A stretch of DNA of 10,333 nucleotides, taken from JAICNR01 sp035687725. GTDB lineage: Bacteria; Gemmatimonadota; Gemmatimonadetes; JACCXV01; JAHWKZ01. Under the pieces are notes generated by a model. The model ran no database searches. It saw nothing but the letters and a program-made list of their open reading frames with translations, and was not told the origin of the DNA. Below, in pieces: positions 6,382-10,333 of this stretch. The stretch lies in contig DASRVB010000105.1 of NCBI GenBank assembly GCA_035687725.1, positions 1-10,333 on the forward strand. Direction: 5' to 3'. The stretch's first letter is position 1, and each line of letters opens with the position of its first letter. Position numbers and translations under genes: made by a program.

Positions 6382-7104
6382 CTCGATCGCGAAGACGCCG
6401 AGAAAGCCCGCGAACAGAAGCCCGACCGACACCAGGCTCTCCTCCACCTCCTGCGACTCGACGAGGAGCTCTTCGGCCACGAGATAGAGCAGCGCGGCGG
6501 CGCCGAACGCGAGCGCCGTCGCCTGGACGGTCGGCGATGCATCCCGAAGGAGGAAGGCGGCAAGGAGAACCCCTACGAAGAGCATCGCCGTCACGCCGAG
6601 CGTGGCTGCGATCGTGATGCCCCGTCCGACGCCTTCCTTCCGCAGCGACGCCCCCACGGACATCGTGAGGAACGCCAGCTCGAGCGCGAGTGCCAGAGTC
6701 AGAATGGCGCCCATCTCGGGCGACACGGCGAACCCCGTTCCGATCACCATCCCATCGACTCCCGTGTCGAGGGCAGCCGCGGCCGTCAGCGAGTAGGGAA
6801 CCTCTCCGCCCGATCGGCTCTTTCGATCCTCCGCCATTCTCTGGTTGAACCACTTGATCGCGATCATGAGGAGGGCCCCGCCGGCGAACCCTGCGAGGAT
6901 CGGCGCTGGGCTTCCGTGCAACTCTCGGACCTGTGGGATGAGCTCGACGGCCACCGCCGCGGCGACCAGGCCCGCGGCGAGATGCTGGATGTAGCTCCGA
7001 ACGAGCGGCCCCGGAGTCCAGAAGGCGCTGACCACTCCGCCCGCGGCCCCCAGCGCGGCGGCCCCCAGCGCGTAGGGAAGGACCTCGGCTAGGGCGCCGT
7101 TCAC
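6364..7104 (-). CDS. ZIP-family metal transporter with non-canonical transport-site residues
   Basis: This 246-residue, highly hydrophobic inner-membrane protein has about seven to eight membrane segments (about 8-28, 38-57, 67-85, 105-125, 130-150, 162-185, 193-212, 223-243). The charged loop between about 88 and 102 (NQRMAEDRKSRSGGE) corresponds to the TM3-TM4 loop of ZIP transporters. In TM4 the usual HNxxEG/DG is DTGVDG (113-118). In TM5 the usual HExxE is LELAF (141-145), so E142 remains but both His are lost. A later helix has LVAEELLVE (208-216). Family membership therefore rests on topology and these aligned motifs, and the transported ion may differ from Zn/Fe. The start is GTG at 7104, sharing a GTGA overlap with the preceding gene, so translation is coupled. 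The 3' end overlaps the gluconokinase gene tail-to-tail by 18 bp. TM1 contains an in-frame five-residue repeat. Confidence 0.72.
   Translation of the reverse strand: MNGALAEVLPYALGAAALGAAGGVVSAFWTPGPLVRSYIQHLAAGLVAAAVAVELIPQVRELHGSPAPILAGFAGGALLMIAIKWFNQRMAEDRKSRSGGEVPYSLTAAAALDTGVDGMVIGTGFAVSPEMGAILTLALALELAFLTMSVGASLRKEGVGRGITIAATLGVTAMLFVGVLLAAFLLRDASPTVQATALAFGAAALLYLVAEELLVESQEVEESLVSVGLLFAGFLGVFAIELWSAR
7043..7072. repeat. Exact 15-bp tandem duplication inside the ZIP gene
   Basis: GCGGCCCCCAGCGCG occurs twice head to tail (7043-7057 and 7058-7072) without mismatch. On the minus strand it is in frame and encodes a repeated Ala-Leu-Gly-Ala-Ala block in the first membrane helix. It is the clearest short tandem repeat I see in the window and suggests recent slippage. 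Confidence 0.9.
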
Positions 7105-7538
7105 GGACCGACATCGAGGAGCGGAAGGGTAGAGGCTTCGTCGATCGTCCGCACGAGGTTCGCGCGCTCTTCGACGAACATCATCTCGAGGGTGGGCCGG
7201 ACACGGCCGGACACGAGATGCCCGGCGAGGGCTGTGCCGTCGCGCCGCCCGAGCACGACGTGGGCGTGAACGCGGACCGCGCCGTCCTTCCGCCCCACGT
7301 TGCCGGCCATCGCCGCGACCTCGACCGGCTCGTCGACGGGAATCTCCTTGTAGGACTTCGAGTCCCAGTCGAAGAAGGCGATTACGGCCTCGCGGAAGGC
7401 GCCGATCGCGCTGAAGTGGGCCGCTTCGATCGCGCGCTCCTCGGCGAAGGAGGTCAGCGTCGCGATCGCCTCGTCCTCGACGTCGAAGACGAGCGCATGG
7501 ACGCGCGCGTAACCATCCCGCAGGAGCTTCGCCTTCAC
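7101..7538 (-). CDS. PCC/DUF296 domain protein (plants-and-prokaryotes-conserved, PPC domain)
   Basis: This 145-residue protein is a single PCC domain over nearly its whole length. Typical segments are RVHALVFDVEDEAIATL (12-28), FAEERAIEAAHFSAIGAF (31-48), YKEIPVDEPVEV (63-74), GNV (79-81), VHAHVVLGRRDG (90-101), GHLVSGRVRPTLEMMF (106-121) and a final hydrophobic turn. In plants the domain is joined to AT-hooks. Bacterial members stand alone as small trimers of unknown function, and some structures hold a metal at conserved histidines. H91, H93 and H107 here are the likely set. No DNA-binding extension is present, so a transcription role is not supported. The start is GTG at 7538 with GAGGG just upstream. 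The stop overlaps the ZIP start by 4 nt, making an operon; a link between metal binding and metal transport is inference. Confidence 0.85.
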   Translation of the reverse strand: MKAKLLRDGYARVHALVFDVEDEAIATLTSFAEERAIEAAHFSAIGAFREAVIAFFDWDSKSYKEIPVDEPVEVAAMAGNVGRKDGAVRVHAHVVLGRRDGTALAGHLVSGRVRPTLEMMFVEERANLVRTIDEASTLPLLDVGP

Positions 7539-7717
7539 CAGCCCTCTTTCCCCGAATCCCCGTCAACTGCCGCCCACAGGATACCATGCTAATGGTCGAT
7601 GCGTTCCAGGTCTGTGATATGGCTTACACGCTGTGCGTGCAGGAGTGCGGTTCCTGCCTTGCGGCTCCTACCTTTGCGCGGATGGCCTCCCCTCGCTCCC
7701 CCGAAGAGCTTCTGCCC
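7539..7717. other. Divergent intergenic region between PCC/DUF296 and uracil-DNA glycosylase genes
   Basis: About 179 bp separate the GTG of the minus-strand operon from the favoured ATG of the glycosylase gene. It is less GC-rich than flanking genes, particularly 7580-7630. It must contain promoters for both directions, but I find no confident -35/-10 pair: on the minus strand TTGACG (7561-7566) lacks a good -10. An open frame from ATG 7586 runs into the glycosylase, but its codons lack the strong G/C third-position bias of the gene, so I treat it as untranslated. Confidence 0.45.
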
Positions 7718-8488
7718 ATGGAGGCGGCACTGACGCCCGAGTTGCGCGCGCTGGAGCGCGAGGTCGTCCGCTGCCGGAGATGCCCGCGGCTGGTCGCCTG
7801 GCGCGAGCTGGTCGCGCGCGAGAAGCGCCGCGCGTTCGCCGACGAGGAGTACTGGGGGCGACCGGTGCCGGGGTGGGGGGATCCGGAGGCGCGGCTCCTG
7901 ATCCTCGGCCTCGCGCCCGCGGCGCACGGCGGGAACCGCACGGGGCGCGCGTTCACGGGCGACGAGTCTGGGCGCTGGCTGTACCGGGCACTCTGGCGGT
8001 CGGGCTTCGCCAACCAGCCCGAGTGCGAGCGCAAGGGCGACGGGCTCGAGCTCCGCGACTGCTTCATCACCGCGTCGGTCCGCTGCGCGCCGCCCGCGAA
8101 CCGCCCGACGACCGCCGAGCGCGACAACTGCCGCTCCTGGCTCGAGGCCGAGCTCGATCTGCTTCCGCGGATCGCAGTGGTCGTCGCGCTGGGCGGATTC
8201 GCGTTCGACCACGCGCTCCGCGTCTGGCGTGGCCGCGGCCACCCCGCGCCGAAGCCGAAACCCGCCTTCGGCCACGGCCGCGAGGTGCAGCTGGGGCTCC
8301 CAGGTGACGGCGCGGCGCAGGCCGGCGGCTCAGTCCATTCCCGCGAGCCAGTGCTTCTCGCCAGCTACCACCCCTCGCAGCAGAACACGTTCACCGGCGT
8401 CCTCACCGAGGAGATGCTGGACGCGATCTTCGGCCGGGCGCGGCAGATCCTCGACGACGGCAGCGTCGGAGGTGCTCGACATTCCTGA
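7718..8488 (+). CDS. Uracil-DNA glycosylase, family 5 (UDGb), iron-sulfur type
   Basis: This 256-residue base-excision repair enzyme removes uracil and often other deaminated bases from DNA. Motif 1 is GLAPAAHGGNRTGR (64-77), lacking the catalytic Asp/Asn of other UDG families, as is diagnostic for family 5. The second motif is HPSQQNTFTG (218-227). Four cysteines fit the [4Fe-4S] ligands: C19 and C22 (CRRC), C123 (VRCAPP) and C138 (DNC). FTGDESGRWLYRALWRSGFANQP is also characteristic of the family. I chose ATG 7718 because family proteins begin shortly before the CRRC motif. In-frame ATGs at 7682, 7592 and 7586 would add 12 to 44 residues that look unlike the gene. A Gly/Ala-rich insertion (GLPGDGAAQAGG) precedes the last strand. 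The gene is convergent with the response regulator. Function is confident, start less so. Confidence 0.92.
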   Translation: MEAALTPELRALEREVVRCRRCPRLVAWRELVAREKRRAFADEEYWGRPVPGWGDPEARLLILGLAPAAHGGNRTGRAFTGDESGRWLYRALWRSGFANQPECERKGDGLELRDCFITASVRCAPPANRPTTAERDNCRSWLEAELDLLPRIAVVVALGGFAFDHALRVWRGRGHPAPKPKPAFGHGREVQLGLPGDGAAQAGGSVHSREPVLLASYHPSQQNTFTGVLTEEMLDAIFGRARQILDDGSVGGARHS

Positions 8489-8503
8489 CACTTCCCCGGC
8501 GGT

Positions 8504-8521
8504 GCCCCGGCGCGCTGGGGC
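8504..8521. terminator. Weak inverted repeat between convergent genes
   Basis: GCCCC (8504-8508) and GGGGC (8517-8521) can pair around an 8-nt loop in the 32-bp gap between the glycosylase stop and the response-regulator stop. There is no T-run, so at best it is a modest 3'-end structure. It may be chance in such GC-rich DNA. Confidence 0.25.
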
Positions 8522-9915
8522 TACAAGCCGCCGTCCCGCGACAGCCCGTGCTTCTCGATCTTCTTGTACAGGTGGGAGCGCTGCATGCCGAGCTTGCGGG
8601 CGGTCTCCGAGACGTTCCAGTCGTTCTCATCGAGCTTGCGCGCGAGGAACGCCTTCTCGGCCGCGTCGCGGTAGTCGGTGAACGACGAGTGGGACTCGAT
8701 GAGGTCGGCGCTCCCTCCCGCCACGCCCGCGCGCGGGCCCGACAGCGCCTCGACGTCCGCCGCCGAGATCGTCTCGCCCGGCGCCAGTATGACGAGCCGC
8801 TCGATCGTGTTCTTGAGCTCGCGCACGTTCCCCGGCCACGGCCGCTCCGTCAGCGACTCGATCGCCGCGGGCTCGAACCGCTTCGGCGGCATCCCGTTCT
8901 CCTCGCAGTACACGCGCGCGAAGTGCTCGACCAGGAGCGGGATGTCCTCGCGGCGCCGCGAGAGGGGCGGGACGTGCAGCGGCACGACGTTCAGCCGGTA
9001 GTACAGGTCCTCGCGGAAGTTCCCCTCGCGGATCTCGCTCTCGATGTCCTTGTTCGTCGCCGCCAGCACGCGCACGTCGACCTCGATCGACGCCGCGCCG
9101 CCGACCCGCTGTACGACCCCGTCCTGGAGCGCGCGCAGCACCTTGGCCTGCGCCGCCAGGCTCATGTCCCCCACCTCGTCGAGGAAGAGCGTCCCCTTGT
9201 CCGCCAGCTCGAATTTGCCGGTCCGCCGCGCGTGCGCGCCGGTGAACGCGCCCTTCTCGTGCCCGAAGAGCTCGGACTCGATCAGCTCGTGCGGGATCGC
9301 CGCGCAGTTGACCTCGACGAACGGCCCCTTCGCGCGCTCTGAAAGCCGGTGGATCTCGCGGGCGATCAGCTCCTTGCCGGTGCCGTTCTCCCCGGTGATC
9401 AGCACGTAGGCGCGCGTCGGCGCGATCCGCCGGACCTTCTCGAGGACTTCCATGAGCGCGGGGCTCTTCCCGATGATCGGGCCGGCGCCCGCCGCCATCT
9501 GCGCCTTCCGCAGCTCGGCGTTCTCGCGCTCGAGCTCGCGCTCGGCGAGCGCGTTCGAGATGCGCTTCAAGACGACCTCGCGATCGGGGGGCTTCTCGAG
9601 GAAATCGAACGCGCCGCGCTTGAGGGCTTCGACCGCGGTCTCGACGCTCCCGTGGCCGCTGATCATGACGACGACGACGTCCGGGTCCTTGGCGCGCAGC
9701 CGGTCGAGGACGTCCAGGCCGTCCATGGGCGCCATCTTGATGTCGAGGAGGACGAGATCGGGCGGATCCTCGGAATAGGCGGCCAGCGCAGACGGACCGT
9801 CCTTGGCGTCCCGCACCTGGTACCCTTCGTACTCCAGCATCTGGCGGAGCGCCTGGCGGATCCCGGGCTCGTCGTCGACCACGAGGATGCGCGCGGAGTT
9901 GCGGGGGGGTGTCAC
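8521..9915 (-). CDS. NtrC-family sigma-54-dependent response regulator
   Basis: This 464-residue transcription activator has all three canonical domains. The receiver domain (about 8-122) has acidic pocket D14/D15, phospho-acceptor D58 (LVLLDIKM), S86 and K108 (EKPP). The AAA+ domain (about 146-380) has Walker A GENGTGKE (175-182), the sigma-54 contact loop GAFTGA (222-227), Walker B GTLFLDEVGD (241-250) and WPGNVREL (360-367). The C-terminus has a Fis-type helix-turn-helix (about 432-456: WNVSETARKLGMQRSHLYKKI). It should activate sigma-54 promoters after phosphorylation by a histidine kinase and ATP hydrolysis. Domain order and HTH resemble the NtrX/AtoC-like group; the regulon is unknown. 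The start is GTG at 9915 with a poor ribosome site. The acetyltransferase stop is 19 bp upstream, suggesting co-transcription. No kinase gene is visible in the window. Confidence 0.95.
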   Translation of the reverse strand: MTPPRNSARILVVDDEPGIRQALRQMLEYEGYQVRDAKDGPSALAAYSEDPPDLVLLDIKMAPMDGLDVLDRLRAKDPDVVVVMISGHGSVETAVEALKRGAFDFLEKPPDREVVLKRISNALAERELERENAELRKAQMAAGAGPIIGKSPALMEVLEKVRRIAPTRAYVLITGENGTGKELIAREIHRLSERAKGPFVEVNCAAIPHELIESELFGHEKGAFTGAHARRTGKFELADKGTLFLDEVGDMSLAAQAKVLRALQDGVVQRVGGAASIEVDVRVLAATNKDIESEIREGNFREDLYYRLNVVPLHVPPLSRRREDIPLLVEHFARVYCEENGMPPKRFEPAAIESLTERPWPGNVRELKNTIERLVILAPGETISAADVEALSGPRAGVAGGSADLIESHSSFTDYRDAAEKAFLARKLDENDWNVSETARKLGMQRSHLYKKIEKHGLSRDGGL

Positions 9916-9934
9916 GGTGTGCCGATGTTAATCG

Positions 9935-10333
9935 TCAGCGGGCGGTCAGCCATTTTTCGTAGACGAGATACCCGGTCTCCTCCATCCCCAGCTTCTCGTA
10001 GATCGCGCGGGCCGACGCGTTGTCGCGCTCGACGTAGAGCCGGAGCGAAGCGACGTCGCCCTGCCGCCGTGCCGTCGACTCGACGTGGTCCCAGAGGGCG
10101 CGGAAGACTTTCCTTCCCCGCCACTCCGGCACGACGTACACCGACTGGAACCACCAGTAGCGGCCGTTCGTCCAGTCGCTCCACTCGGTCGTCACTAGGC
10201 ACTGCCCGACCGACTCGGCGTCCCCGCCACCCACGCCATCGCCGCCTTCCCGCTCGCGCGGCGCCTCGGCGATCCAGTAGTGGCCGTGCGACGGGTCGGA
10301 GAGGAGCATCCGGACTCCGCGGAGGAGTGTGTC
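9935..10333 (-). CDS. GNAT-family N-acetyltransferase, 5' part beyond the window edge
   Basis: The frame is open to the right edge (10333). An internal ATG at 10307-10309 exists with GGAG nearby. However, the eight codons before it (DTLLRGVR) continue the usual TLxxGVRxLLxDPxxGxYWxAE pattern of this family, so the gene very likely starts outside. Numbering from that ATG, EWSDW (42-46), WWFQSVYVVPEWRGRKVFRALW (52-73) and LYVERDNASARAIYEKLGMEET (91-112) mark the GNAT fold: the acetyl-CoA pyrophosphate loop is R64-GRKVF-69 and N97/Y104 sit in the C-terminal motif. A Gly/Glu-rich insertion (about 17-31) interrupts the strand pair before the loop. The position usually Gly in RGRGVF is Lys67. The acceptor substrate is unknown. 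It lies just upstream of the sigma-54 regulator in the same direction. Confidence 0.85.
   Translation of the reverse strand, partial: DTLLRGVRMLLSDPSHGHYWIAEAPREREGGDGVGGGDAESVGQCLVTTEWSDWTNGRYWWFQSVYVVPEWRGRKVFRALWDHVESTARRQGDVASLRLYVERDNASARAIYEKLGMEETGYLVYEKWLTAR

Noticed and set aside
5865..6563. N-terminal extension of the large minus-strand gene to 6563
   Set aside because: The frame is open, but this part is antisense to the gluconokinase and Arg/Ser-rich. A good Shine-Dalgarno and a textbook signal peptide begin at 5864.
5861..7114. 417-codon open frame on the minus strand across gluconokinase and ZIP genes
   Set aside because: Arg/Gly/Pro-rich shadow crossing two well-supported genes on different strands.
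7105..7587. N-terminal extension of the ZIP gene to 7587
   Set aside because: The stretch is an out-of-frame copy of the PCC/DUF296 gene and Arg-rich. The GTGA overlap at 7101-7104 gives a natural start.
8548..9342. 264-codon plus-strand frame
   Set aside because: Antisense to the sigma-54 regulator; composition is Arg/Leu/Val-rich without motifs.

Overview
The window is compact, very GC-rich bacterial chromosome (protein-coding parts look close to 70% GC) with frequent GTG/TTG starts and almost no intergenic DNA. A large secreted protein ending in an Omp85-type outer-membrane barrel shows the host is diderm. The combination of high GC, a sigma-54 activator and a peptidase/PD40/barrel fusion would fit lineages such as Gemmatimonadota, Eisenbacteria-like bacteria, Acidobacteriota or deltaproteobacterial groups. 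This placement is inference only. I see no rRNA, tRNA, CRISPR array or insertion sequence.

Layout. Positions 1-753 hold a complete toxin-antitoxin cassette: a consensus sigma-70 promoter, a perfect 12-bp palindrome as candidate operator, a ribbon-helix-helix antitoxin and an overlapping PIN-domain toxin. It has clearly lower GC than what follows. A hotdog acyl-CoA thioesterase on the minus strand (760-1239) ends 6 bp from the toxin gene and is divergent from a berberine-bridge-type FAD oxidoreductase (1302-2747, plus). That gene converges on a 1031-residue minus-strand gene (2769-5864), with a perfect GC hairpin filling the 21-bp gap. The large protein has a signal peptide, a gluzincin-type HExxH peptidase domain, a five-repeat PD40 (TolB-like) propeller and an Omp85-like barrel with a VRGY motif.

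A gluconokinase (5848-6381, plus) sits between minus-strand genes and overlaps both: 17 bp head-to-head with the large gene and 18 bp tail-to-tail with a ZIP-family transporter gene (6364-7104, minus). The ZIP gene overlaps by 4 nt an upstream PCC/DUF296 gene (7101-7538, minus), so these two form an operon. The ZIP protein lacks the usual His/Asn ligands of its transport site. A divergent intergenic region follows, then a family 5 uracil-DNA glycosylase (about 7718-8488, plus). That gene converges on a minus-strand pair: a GNAT acetyltransferase running off the right edge (9935-10333) and, 19 bp downstream of it, an NtrC-type sigma-54-dependent response regulator (8521-9915).

Most of these genes are individually familiar. 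The most unusual items are the peptidase/propeller/Omp85 fusion without POTRA domains, the antisense-nested gluconokinase, and the PCC-ZIP pair with a rewired metal site. I see no clear multi-gene defence or biosynthetic system beyond the toxin-antitoxin cassette.
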